The translations under genes were made by a program, and so were the position numbers. The notes below the pieces were generated by a model that made no database searches, was not told the origin of the DNA, and was given only the letters and a program-made list of their open reading frames with translations. This document shows positions 1 through 5,174 of a stretch of DNA of 6,571 bases, piece after piece. How positions within the stretch are numbered: position 1 is the stretch's first letter; each line of letters starts with the position of its first letter. This DNA comes from Schleiferiaceae bacterium (GTDB lineage Bacteria > Bacteroidota > Bacteroidia > Flavobacteriales > Schleiferiaceae), in NCBI GenBank assembly GCA_030831045.1, contig JAURMB010000060.1:1-6571 (forward strand), in the 5' to 3' direction.

Positions 1-834
1 CCCCGAATTCCGCACGCCCACCGACCCGTGCCGCTTGCTCAACCGGTGCCCGTCGGGACCCATCCAAAGCGGAGCGTGCGCCACCTGCGGCGGCCGCGGA
101 TTGCCGAGGGCGCAGTGCAGAAACTGCTGGAGGGGCGCACTGTCCTCCAAATCCCGGCCGCGCACAATGTGGGTCACACCCTGATCCAGGTCGTCGACCA
201 CTACGACCAGCTGGTACGCCCAGGCGCCGTCGGCGCGGCGCAGGACCACCGCGTCGTTAAGCCGCAACCGTTCCGTGGAGTCAGGTTCATCGCGAAGCTT
301 GGCGCCGTCGGCGCGGCGCAGGACCACCGCGTCGTGAAGCCCCAGCCGTTCCGTGGAGTCAGGTTCATCGCGAAACTTGGCGCCGTCGGCGCGGCGCAGG
401 ACCGCCGCGTCTTCGGGGTAGCGCAGGCGCCGCGCGCCCGGACCGTCGAGCGGCCATCGGCCGTCGGCGCAGGTTCCGGGATAGGACCCATTGAAGCTTC
501 CGTGGGGCGCTGAAACCGCGTCTTCCATGTCGCGTCGGGTGCAGCGGCACGCAAAAACAAGCCCTTGGGCGGCTAGGTTGGCGAGGGCCTCCGCGTAGCG
601 GGGTCCGCGCTGCGACTGCGGCGCCACCTCTTCGTCCCAGTCTAGGCCCAGCCACGCCAGGTCGCGCCGCCAACCGTCGGCAAACTCGGGCTTGCTTCGC
701 TGCGGGTCGACGTCTTCCATGCGGAGCAGCATGCGTCCGCCCTCAGCCCGCACCTGCAGCCAAGCCACAAGCGCCGTGGAGGCGTTGCCCCAGTGCATGA
801 TTCCGGTGGGAGAAGGGGCGAAGCGGCCGACCAT
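1..834 (-). CDS. gluQ: Glutamyl-Q tRNA(Asp) synthetase, C-terminus cut by window edge
   Basis: The family activates glutamate and attaches it to queuosine in the anticodon loop of tRNA(Asp), in the cytoplasm; it is a GluRS catalytic core without an anticodon-binding domain. The reading frame is open from ATG 834 to base 1 (278 residues, no stop). Visible motifs are FAPSPTG at residues 5-11 followed by the HIGH-like HWGN (14-17), RMEDVDP at 38-44, a zinc site of the CxC...Y-x3-C type (C96, C98, Y118, C122), AYQLVVVVDD at 206-215, and the KMSKS-like RLSKR at 264-268. The ATG at 834 is the only ATG after the upstream in-frame stop (865-867), and FAPSPTG right after it matches family N-termini. 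Family members are about 290-310 residues, so only a short tail should be missing. Residues 153-178 and 179-204 are a tandem duplication not expected in the family. The gene is divergent from the gene at 934. GluRS itself is less likely because of the zinc motif and the short distance to RLSKR. Confidence 0.9.
   Translation of the reverse strand, partial: MVGRFAPSPTGIMHWGNASTALVAWLQVRAEGGRMLLRMEDVDPQRSKPEFADGWRRDLAWLGLDWDEEVAPQSQRGPRYAEALANLAAQGLVFACRCTRRDMEDAVSAPHGSFNGSYPGTCADGRWPLDGPGARRLRYPEDAAVLRRADGAKFRDEPDSTERLGLHDAVVLRRADGAKLRDEPDSTERLRLNDAVVLRRADGAWAYQLVVVVDDLDQGVTHIVRGRDLEDSAPLQQFLHCALGNPRPPQVAHAPLWMGPDGHRLSKRHGSVGVRNSG
223..411. repeat. 78-bp in-frame tandem duplication inside gluQ
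   Basis: Copy A is 223-300 and copy B is 301-378. They differ at only 4 of 78 positions. A third partial copy (379-411) matches the first 33 positions with one mismatch. The unit is exactly 26 codons, so the gluQ frame is kept. In the protein the copies are residues 179-204 and 153-178, each starting K-(F/L)-RDEPDSTERL and ending VVLRRADGA. Residues 142-152 (DAAVLRRADGA) repeat the end of the unit. Of the four base differences, three change an amino acid (F154/L180, G165/R191, H167/N193) and one is silent, so this is not a fresh perfect duplication or a simple assembly echo. Confidence 0.95.
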
Positions 835-933
835 GACCCGAAGGTAGGCCGTAGCGCAAAATAGCTACGAGCTGCTCGCAACCCGTTCGCCAGCAACCCG
901 CAACCGGTTGCTCAATTGACGTAAATTTACCCT
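835..933. other. Divergent spacer between gluQ and the metB-like gene
   Basis: This 99-bp spacer must hold the upstream signals of both divergent genes. It has GCAACCCG at 878-885 and 893-900 and a perfect 12-bp palindrome, GCAACCGGTTGC, at 900-911. Just before the plus-strand start is TAAATTTA (922-929), which differs at one base from the Bacteroidota -7 consensus TAnnTTTG. It ends only 4 bases before ATG 934 and has no TTG at the expected -33 distance, so I do not call a promoter. The A/T-rich bases ahead of the start may matter for initiation, since no Shine-Dalgarno sequence is visible. Confidence 0.5.
878..911. repeat. GCAAC repeat cluster ending in a 12-bp palindrome
   Basis: GCAACC occurs at 878, 893 and 900. 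The last copy forms the left half of the perfect palindrome GCAACCGGTTGC (900-911). The second and third copies are 7 bp apart, so the cluster reads as degenerate heptamers of the NNGCAAC type that flip strand at the palindrome. It resembles the CAGCAAC unit at the edge of the heptamer array near 6158. It could be an operator or a degenerate intergenic repeat element; the sequence alone cannot decide. Confidence 0.6.
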
Positions 934-2082
934 ATGCATTTTGACACCCTTGCGATTCACGGCGGCCAGCACCACGACCCTTCGACGGGCGCCGTCATGC
1001 CCCCGATTTACCAGACGTCTACCTACGCCCAAGAAGCTCCGGGCGTGCACAAAGGCTACGAGTACAGCCGCACGCACAATCCGACGCGGCGCGCACTTGA
1101 GAACGCCATTGCAGCCATCGAGGGCGGAACCCACGGCCTCGCCTTCGGCAGCGGCCTGGCGGCGGTGGACGCCTGCATGAAGCTCCTGAAGCCCGGCGAC
1201 CACGTCGTAAGCACGAGCGACCTCTACGGCGGAACCTACCGCCTCTTCACCAAAGTGTTTGAGCCTTTTGGCCTGAAGTTCAGCTTTGCTCCGTTGGCGG
1301 ACCCCGCCGAGCTGCGCTCGCTCATCACTCCAGCTACCAAAATGCTGTGGCTTGAGACGCCGACCAACCCCATGCTCAATGTGCTCGACATCAAGGCCTT
1401 GGCCGATGAGGCCAAAAAGGTGGGCGCGCTCGTGGTGGTCGACAACACCTTTGCCACGCCCTACCTGCAGCGCCCGCTGGAGCTCGGCGCCGACATTGTT
1501 CTGCATTCCGCCACCAAGTACTTGGGCGGCCACAGCGACATCGTGCTTGGCTTGCTTGCGGTGGGCGACGCGGCCCTGGCTGAGCGCCTGTACTTCATTC
1601 AAAACGCTTCGGGCGCAGTCTGCGGACCGATGGACAGCTTTTTGGCGCTGCGCGGAATCAAAACCTTGCATGTGCGCATGGACCGCCACTGCCAGTCAGC
1701 GGCCGCCGTGGCCGAGCACTTGGCCAAGCATCCGGCGGTGCGCAAAGTCTACTACCCCGGGCTCAAGGACCATCCGGGGCATGCGGTGGCGGCGCGCCAA
1801 ATGAAGCAGTTTGGCGGAATGGTCTCGTTTGCGCTGCACCTCGACGACCTCGCAAAGGCCAGCGCGGTGGTTTCGGCCCTCAAGGTCTTCACGTTGGCGG
1901 AATCCTTAGGTGGCGTCGAGTCCCTTGCCGGCCACCCGGCGACCATGACCCATGCGAGCATTCCGAAGGCCGAACGCGAAAAAACGGGCGTAACCGACGG
2001 ACTCATTCGTCTGAGTGTGGGCCTCGAAGACGTGCGCGATTTAACGGCCGACTTGGATCAGGCACTTTCCGTACTTTCGTAG
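934..2082 (+). CDS. metB: Cystathionine gamma-synthase / gamma-lyase family PLP enzyme
   Basis: This is a 382-residue cytoplasmic Cys/Met-metabolism PLP enzyme of full family length. The Schiff-base lysine is K195 in [12 protein letters not shown]170 (VVVDN) should pair with the PLP pyridine nitrogen, Y98 (DLYGG) should stack on the ring, and YSR (44-46) should supply phosphate contacts from the neighbouring subunit. The C-terminal part has [10 protein letters not shown] (322-331), PATMTH (335-340) and RLSVGLED (359-366). The Glu in GGVES argues against cystathionine beta-lyase. The family forms cystathionine from an O-acylated homoserine plus cysteine (MetB) or cleaves cystathionine to cysteine (gamma-lyase). 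ESLGGVESL resembles MetB, while the SATKY and SGLAA stretches resemble gamma-lyases, so the symbol is provisional. Start ATG 934 gives the usual [11 protein letters not shown]-terminus; no Shine-Dalgarno is seen. It is the first gene of the plus-strand cluster, 16 bp before the RCK gene. Confidence 0.9.
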   Translation: MHFDTLAIHGGQHHDPSTGAVMPPIYQTSTYAQEAPGVHKGYEYSRTHNPTRRALENAIAAIEGGTHGLAFGSGLAAVDACMKLLKPGDHVVSTSDLYGGTYRLFTKVFEPFGLKFSFAPLADPAELRSLITPATKMLWLETPTNPMLNVLDIKALADEAKKVGALVVVDNTFATPYLQRPLELGADIVLHSATKYLGGHSDIVLGLLAVGDAALAERLYFIQNASGAVCGPMDSFLALRGIKTLHVRMDRHCQSAAAVAEHLAKHPAVRKVYYPGLKDHPGHAVAARQMKQFGGMVSFALHLDDLAKASAVVSALKVFTLAESLGGVESLAGHPATMTHASIPKAEREKTGVTDGLIRLSVGLEDVRDLTADLDQALSVLS

Positions 2083-2098
2083 TAAGTTATTCAAAACC

Positions 2099-2773
2099 AT
2101 GGCGGACAAATTTGCCGTAATCGGGTTGGGCCAGTTTGGTTCCGCCATTTGCCGAAAGCTTTCTGAAAAGGGCGCCGAGGTAATCGCAATCGACATCGAC
2201 GAAGACAAGGTCGAAGGCATCAAAGACCAAGTGGCCTATTCGGTGGTCCTGGATTCAACCGATCCGCGGGCGCTCAAGGCCCAAAACATTCTCGAAATGG
2301 ACGCCGTGGTCGTTTCGATTGGCCAGAATTTCGAAGGCATGCTGCTGACCACCGTCAAACTGATGGAGCTGGGGGTTGAGCGCATCATTGCGCGAGCGCA
2401 GGGCGAGACGCAGCGCAAAATCCTCGAAAAAATGGGCGTTAAAGAAATTCTTTCGCCTGAAGAAGAGGTAGGTAAAAACGTCGCCGAGCGCCTGATTAAC
2501 CCGGGCATGATGATGTGCGTTACCCTGCCCGATAACTACGAGATTGTTGAAATTGCTGCCCCCCGAAGCACGGTGGGCCGCTCGCTTAAAGACATTGGCC
2601 TGCTCGAGAAGTACCGCCTCAACTTGGTTACCGTTATTCAAAAGGGCGGAACCGACGAGGTGGCCCACATCAAAGGGGTTCCGCAAGACGATATGATCAT
2701 TGAAGAGATCGATGAACTCGTCGTTTTTGGCAAGGTCAAAGACGTAGAGCGCTTTATCGACATCAATGGCTAA
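2099..2773 (+). CDS. ktrA: KtrA/TrkA-type RCK regulator of potassium uptake
   Basis: This 224-residue cytoplasmic protein has the two-part layout of KtrA/KtrC regulators. The N-terminal Rossmann RCK_N domain (about 4-125) has the nucleotide-binding loop GLGQFG at 9-14 and an acidic residue at the end of the second strand (D32 in AIDIDED). A smaller RCK_C domain covers about 137-222. The length matches single-RCK regulators rather than the double-length TrkA. In the family, rings of these subunits bind ATP or NAD(H) and gate a membrane K+ (or K+/Na+) channel subunit of the KtrB/TrkH type. No such channel gene is in the window, so the partner must lie elsewhere. Start ATG 2099 lies 16 bp after the previous stop and gives MADKFAVIGLGQFG, ideal for the first strand. 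The last 8 bases overlap the next gene, suggesting co-transcription. Confidence 0.9.
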   Translation: MADKFAVIGLGQFGSAICRKLSEKGAEVIAIDIDEDKVEGIKDQVAYSVVLDSTDPRALKAQNILEMDAVVVSIGQNFEGMLLTTVKLMELGVERIIARAQGETQRKILEKMGVKEILSPEEEVGKNVAERLINPGMMMCVTLPDNYEIVEIAAPRSTVGRSLKDIGLLEKYRLNLVTVIQKGGTDEVAHIKGVPQDDMIIEEIDELVVFGKVKDVERFIDING

Positions 2774-3287
2774 GGCAACTGGTTTTTGGTTTCTAGCGGT
2801 CGCGGTTCTGCTGGGCTGCAAAGATCCCGATCCCAACGGTGGCTTGCCTCCGGAGGCTACTGGGCCCTTTTTGCCTCGCCTGACCGCAGGATGGACCCTG
2901 GATTCGGTGACCTACACCGCCGACCTGCCGATGAATATTGGCGATACGACGGTTCCCGTGCGCATTCACAACAAAGCCCGTGAGGTTTCGGGCCGCTTCG
3001 AATTTTTTCGCCGAAACGATTCTGACCTCGTCGATTACCAGATTCAGTTCACGGCCGACCTGCTGCCCAGCGTGGCGCCCTACACCTACAGCAAGTCCCG
3101 CGTGGGAACCTATTGGTACAAGCCGGTGGAACGCGAAATTTGGTTTTATGACTATCCCGACACCCTTATTTTTAAGGTAGACTGGGACGCTGAAACCCTC
3201 CAGCTCTGGCATTCGGAGCTTCAAGTAGTCGAGCCGGGATTGGGAATCACCTTCCCGTTGCGCTTGGACTTTAGGCTCGTTCCGTGA
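2766..3287 (+). CDS. Small lipoprotein, possibly lipocalin-like, function unknown
   Basis: I do not recognise a named gene. The 173-residue product has a lipoprotein signal peptide: K3, a hydrophobic stretch at 7-16 and the lipobox LLGC with lipidated C18. After the cysteine comes KDPDPN; a Lys followed by acidic residues resembles the export tag of surface-exposed Bacteroidota lipoproteins, though the match is partial. The mature part alternates short hydrophobic/aromatic strands: GWTLDS near 41, GRFEFF near 76, GTYWYK near 114, EIWFYDY near 124, and LRLDFRLVP at the end. This pattern resembles the lipocalin-like lipoproteins common in this phylum; the call is by pattern only. The start ATG lies within the ktrA stop region (ATGGCTAA, 8-bp overlap) and the stop overlaps the blh start by 4 bp. 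It is therefore embedded in the operon and probably translated in coupling with both neighbours. Confidence 0.75.
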   Translation: MAKATGFWFLAVAVLLGCKDPDPNGGLPPEATGPFLPRLTAGWTLDSVTYTADLPMNIGDTTVPVRIHNKAREVSGRFEFFRRNDSDLVDYQIQFTADLLPSVAPYTYSKSRVGTYWYKPVEREIWFYDYPDTLIFKVDWDAETLQLWHSELQVVEPGLGITFPLRLDFRLVP

Positions 3288-4126
3288 CGGAACTCCTTCT
3301 GGTCACCCTTCTCGGAGTAGTCCTGTTTGCCCTTCCGGCCAGTGCGCACCCGTTGATTTTAGCCCTTGGAATCGCCACGGGCATGCCCCATGGGGCCACG
3401 GACATCCTCACGGACCGCGGAGGCCTGTCGCGCCCTGCCTTGGGCTACTATGCGGTCAGTATTCTGCTCCTTAGCGCGCTTTGGTTTTGGTCGCCCTCGT
3501 GGGCGCTCGCAACCTTCTTGACGTTGAGCATGCTTCACTTTGGCTCTGAAGACGCCGCCACCGAGTCAGGCACTGCGCTGTTTTTGCACGAAACCCTCGT
3601 GCGCGGAATGCTCGTCGTTTTAGCACCCAGCATTTTTCACGAAGCCGAGGTGCTTCGGCTCTTTGGCCTTCTCGCCGAAACCTCGTGGGCGGGCCCCGAT
3701 TGGACGCAAGGCCTTTCGTTTGCGCGTAGCCTTTGGATTTTCTTGGCGTTCACGCTTTTTGGCCACTATGCGGTGCGGTCTACCCAGTGGCGGCACGTCG
3801 TTTTTGTGTTTGCGCAGATTTTGGTACTGGTGGCGGTGTTTCGTTTGCTTCAGCCCCTGACGGCCTTCGTGGCCTACTTTGTTGGCGGACACTCGCTGCA
3901 CAGCGCCCGCAAAATTTGGCCGGTACTCAAGGAGCACCGCACCAAGGTCTTGGGCGCCACCGCATTCACGTTTATCGTCGCGGCCGGGGTCTTTTGGGCC
4001 TCAGGCGAAAGCGCACTCGACGACCGCCTTATTCGCACGGCGTTTATCTCGCTGTCGCTTTTTGCGGTTCCGCACGGAATCTGGCGCACTGCCGAGGTGC
4101 TGCGCGACCGTTGGGTGCGGGCCTAA
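3284..4126 (+). CDS. blh: Blh/Brp-family beta-carotene 15,15'-dioxygenase
   Basis: The family cleaves beta-carotene symmetrically into two retinal molecules using an iron centre held by histidines, inside the cytoplasmic membrane. This 280-residue product is very hydrophobic, with about seven or more membrane segments, and is of normal family length. It has the signature motifs GMPHGATD (33-40, H36), LHFGSED (84-90, H85), HETLVRG (102-108), APSIFH (114-119), the GGHS motif (201-204, H203) and AVPHGIW (261-267, H264). In the best-known marine Blh the third motif is HSxxH; here it reads HSLHS, so the second histidine falls at +3 (H206) with serine at +4. The start is GTG 3284, overlapping the previous TGA by 4 bp; no Shine-Dalgarno sequence is seen, so initiation is likely by coupling. 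It faces the rhodopsin gene tail to tail, so its likely role is to supply that rhodopsin's chromophore. Confidence 0.9.
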   Translation: MTELLLVTLLGVVLFALPASAHPLILALGIATGMPHGATDILTDRGGLSRPALGYYAVSILLLSALWFWSPSWALATFLTLSMLHFGSEDAATESGTALFLHETLVRGMLVVLAPSIFHEAEVLRLFGLLAETSWAGPDWTQGLSFARSLWIFLAFTLFGHYAVRSTQWRHVVFVFAQILVLVAVFRLLQPLTAFVAYFVGGHSLHSARKIWPVLKEHRTKVLGATAFTFIVAAGVFWASGESALDDRLIRTAFISLSLFAVPHGIWRTAEVLRDRWVRA

Positions 4127-4133
4127 ATGCAAA

Positions 4134-4155
4134 GAGCCGCCCCGAGGGGCGGCTC
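4134..4155 (-). terminator. Strong hairpin between blh and rhodopsin, probable terminator
   Basis: A perfect 9-bp GC-rich stem, GAGCCGCCC (4134-4142) with GGGCGGCTC (4147-4155), encloses a 4-base loop. It lies 7 bases after the blh stop and 24 bases beyond the rhodopsin stop. Read on the minus strand, the stem is followed by TTTGCATTT, a short broken T-run, which suits termination of rhodopsin transcripts. The plus-strand exit has no T-run, so termination of blh here would be weaker or rely on stem strength. Confidence 0.75.
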
Positions 4156-4179
4156 CGTGCACAAAATCCGAGGTTAGAC

Positions 4180-4893
4180 TTAGTCCTTTTGAGCTAAGGT
4201 GTAGATTACCAAACCGAAGCCAATCTTGTTGATGGCGTCGCCGATGTTGTACACCAAGTCCATTGACAGGCCTTCGAGCACTTTCACGCCGAAGAGTCCG
4301 CCCTCGGTGCCCGCGATGTACCCGATGGGGTAGATCGCCCAGCCTACGAGTACGAACCAGCCCAAAGCCTTGACGGCCGTCTGAACTTTTCCGCCTGCGT
4401 TGGCAGCCAAGGTTGCAACCTCGCCTTTCCAAACAAGCCATACAATGTAGAAGTATGCAAGACCTGACAGAGCGCCCCACACCCAAGATTGGGTTTGGTC
4501 CGCGTAGAAGGCCTCACCGATGTAGCCGAGCAGCAGCATCGCTACTGAGGCCCAAATCAGGCGCCAAAGCAAGCCGCTGGTGCCGCCTGCTTTTTTGGTG
4601 ATTAAGTAAAACTCCACACACATCAAGGGAACCGTAAGGGTCCAGTCAATGTAGCGAAGGGCGATCGGGTTCGTTCCGGTCGCTTGGTAAAAGTCGCGCA
4701 TGTAGTAGTAGTGCACGGCTGCGATACCGGTAATCAAACCAGAAACCAACAGCGAGAGCTTCCACTCGTCGGCGACGCGGCTGCGCTCCATAAAAAAGAA
4801 TACCGAGGCGGCGAACATGGCCATGTAGCCCGTGAAGAACGTAAAGCTTACGGGATCGGCCGGATCAATGGTGAGTACTTCGAGAAATTGCAT
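4180..4893 (-). CDS. Proteorhodopsin, green-tuned light-driven proton pump
   Basis: This 237-residue seven-helix retinal protein of the cytoplasmic membrane has the retinal lysine K223 (DAINKIGFG) and its counter-ion partner D219 four residues earlier. Helix C reads RYIDWTLTVPLMCVEFYL, giving R80, proton acceptor D83, T87 and proton donor E94. This D-T-E set marks an outward proton pump, not the NDQ sodium pump or the chloride pumps. M91 occupies the spectral-tuning site (105 in the SAR86 protein), where Leu/Met give green and Gln blue absorption. H61 (VHYYYMRD) matches the histidine paired with the proton acceptor. In helix E, VWGALS puts G140 at the place of BR W138 and proteorhodopsin F152, the carotenoid-antenna window. 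There is no cleavable signal peptide. Start ATG 4893 gives a normal short N-terminus. It is convergent with blh and divergent from trpS, so it is likely transcribed alone from the AT-rich spacer. Confidence 0.96.
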   Translation of the reverse strand: MQFLEVLTIDPADPVSFTFFTGYMAMFAASVFFFMERSRVADEWKLSLLVSGLITGIAAVHYYYMRDFYQATGTNPIALRYIDWTLTVPLMCVEFYLITKKAGGTSGLLWRLIWASVAMLLLGYIGEAFYADQTQSWVWGALSGLAYFYIVWLVWKGEVATLAANAGGKVQTAVKALGWFVLVGWAIYPIGYIAGTEGGLFGVKVLEGLSMDLVYNIGDAINKIGFGLVIYTLAQKD

Positions 4894-4907
4894 AAATCAA
4901 GTTTTAG

Positions 4908-4983
4908 GTGGATTTTGTGTTAGGTTAACATTTAATGATGTGTTTTGTTTAGGAAAAGTAGAAAAAAATTCAACACAATCCAC
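4908..4983. repeat. Imperfect inverted repeat around the putative rhodopsin promoter
   Basis: The left arm GTGGATTTTGTGTT (4908-4921) and the right arm AACACAATCCAC (4972-4983) are complementary over 12 bases, with two extra T residues in the left arm. The 50-bp interval between them contains the candidate -7 element of the rhodopsin. The left arm begins 15 bases upstream of the rhodopsin start, probably within the transcribed leader. It could be a pair of regulator half-sites; a simple hairpin is less likely because of the long spacer. Confidence 0.6.
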
Positions 4984-4985
4984 AA
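4953..4985 (-). promoter_or_regulatory. Candidate Bacteroidota-type promoter for the rhodopsin
   Basis: On the minus strand TACTTTTC (4960-4953) matches the Bacteroidota -7 consensus TAnnTTTG except for the last base. A TTG (4985-4983) lies 22 bases upstream as a possible -33 element. Transcription would start near 4946 and give a leader of about 50 bases. In such AT-rich DNA a match this short can arise by chance. Confidence 0.3.
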
Positions 4986-5100
4986 AAGCAATGGGGCTTG
5001 GGTTAAATTTTAGTTTGATAAGGTTTTGAAAATGAACATTTATGCGCGAACATTGGTGGTTTGGGCCCCAGTTTGCTTTAGGCGATTGGGTGGTAGATAA

Positions 5101-5121
5101 AAAATGTTAATGAAACATTTT
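5101..5121. repeat. Perfect 8-bp inverted repeat upstream of trpS
   Basis: AAAATGTT (5101-5108) and AACATTTT (5114-5121) are perfect complements around a 5-base spacer. The element lies 53 bases before the trpS start. It contains two of the five AACATT/AATGTT motifs in this spacer, and its symmetry suits a dimeric DNA-binding protein. A weak hairpin is the alternative. Confidence 0.55.
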
Positions 5122-5174
5122 AGGTTCGGGATGGGGGCTCCAAGCGCTAGGGCTGCCGGGGTTAACTTCGCAGC

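Larger units (their letters stand above)
4894..5174. other. AT-rich divergent regulatory spacer, rhodopsin / trpS
   Basis: This 281-bp spacer is much richer in A/T than the surrounding coding DNA, especially at 4894-5125, and I see no convincing gene in it. It must contain the promoters of both the rhodopsin (minus) and trpS (plus). It holds several inverted repeats and four copies of AACATT (4927, 5035, 5049, 5114) plus one inverted copy (5103-5108). ATTGGTGGT (5052-5060) and ATTGGGTGGT (5086-5095) are near-identical direct repeats. The last 50 bases before trpS are GC-rich and carry no visible Shine-Dalgarno sequence. No trpS promoter can be called with confidence. Confidence 0.6.

Noticed and set aside
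223..411. CRISPR-like repeat array
   Set aside because: The copies are directly abutting with no spacers and lie within a protein-coding frame; it is a tandem duplication.
28..513. Long plus-strand reading frame with internal protein repeats
   Set aside because: It is opposite gluQ, whose motifs are all intact on the minus strand. Its repeats are just the 78-bp duplication read in another frame, and its product matches no family I know.
201..560. Minus-strand reading frame with repeats inside gluQ
   Set aside because: It is a shifted frame of the same strand as gluQ. The repeated segment keeps any frame open because the unit is a multiple of three.
865..1689. 274-codon minus-strand frame opposite the metB-like gene
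   Set aside because: The plus strand encodes a complete PLP enzyme with all catalytic motifs. A long antisense frame is expected in GC-rich coding DNA, and its product looks like no known protein.
2255..2836. 193-codon minus-strand frame opposite ktrA
   Set aside because: It is antisense to a clear RCK regulator and has no recognisable motif; a mirror frame of codon bias.
4180..4893. Sodium-pumping rhodopsin, as found in some marine Bacteroidota
   Set aside because: The helix-C residues are D83, T87, E94 (D-T-E), not N-D-Q, so a proton pump is the supported call.
5121..5128. TAGGTTCG as a -7 promoter element for trpS
   Set aside because: One mismatch to TAnnTTTG, but no TTG lies at a suitable distance upstream, and it abuts an inverted repeat; too weak to call.
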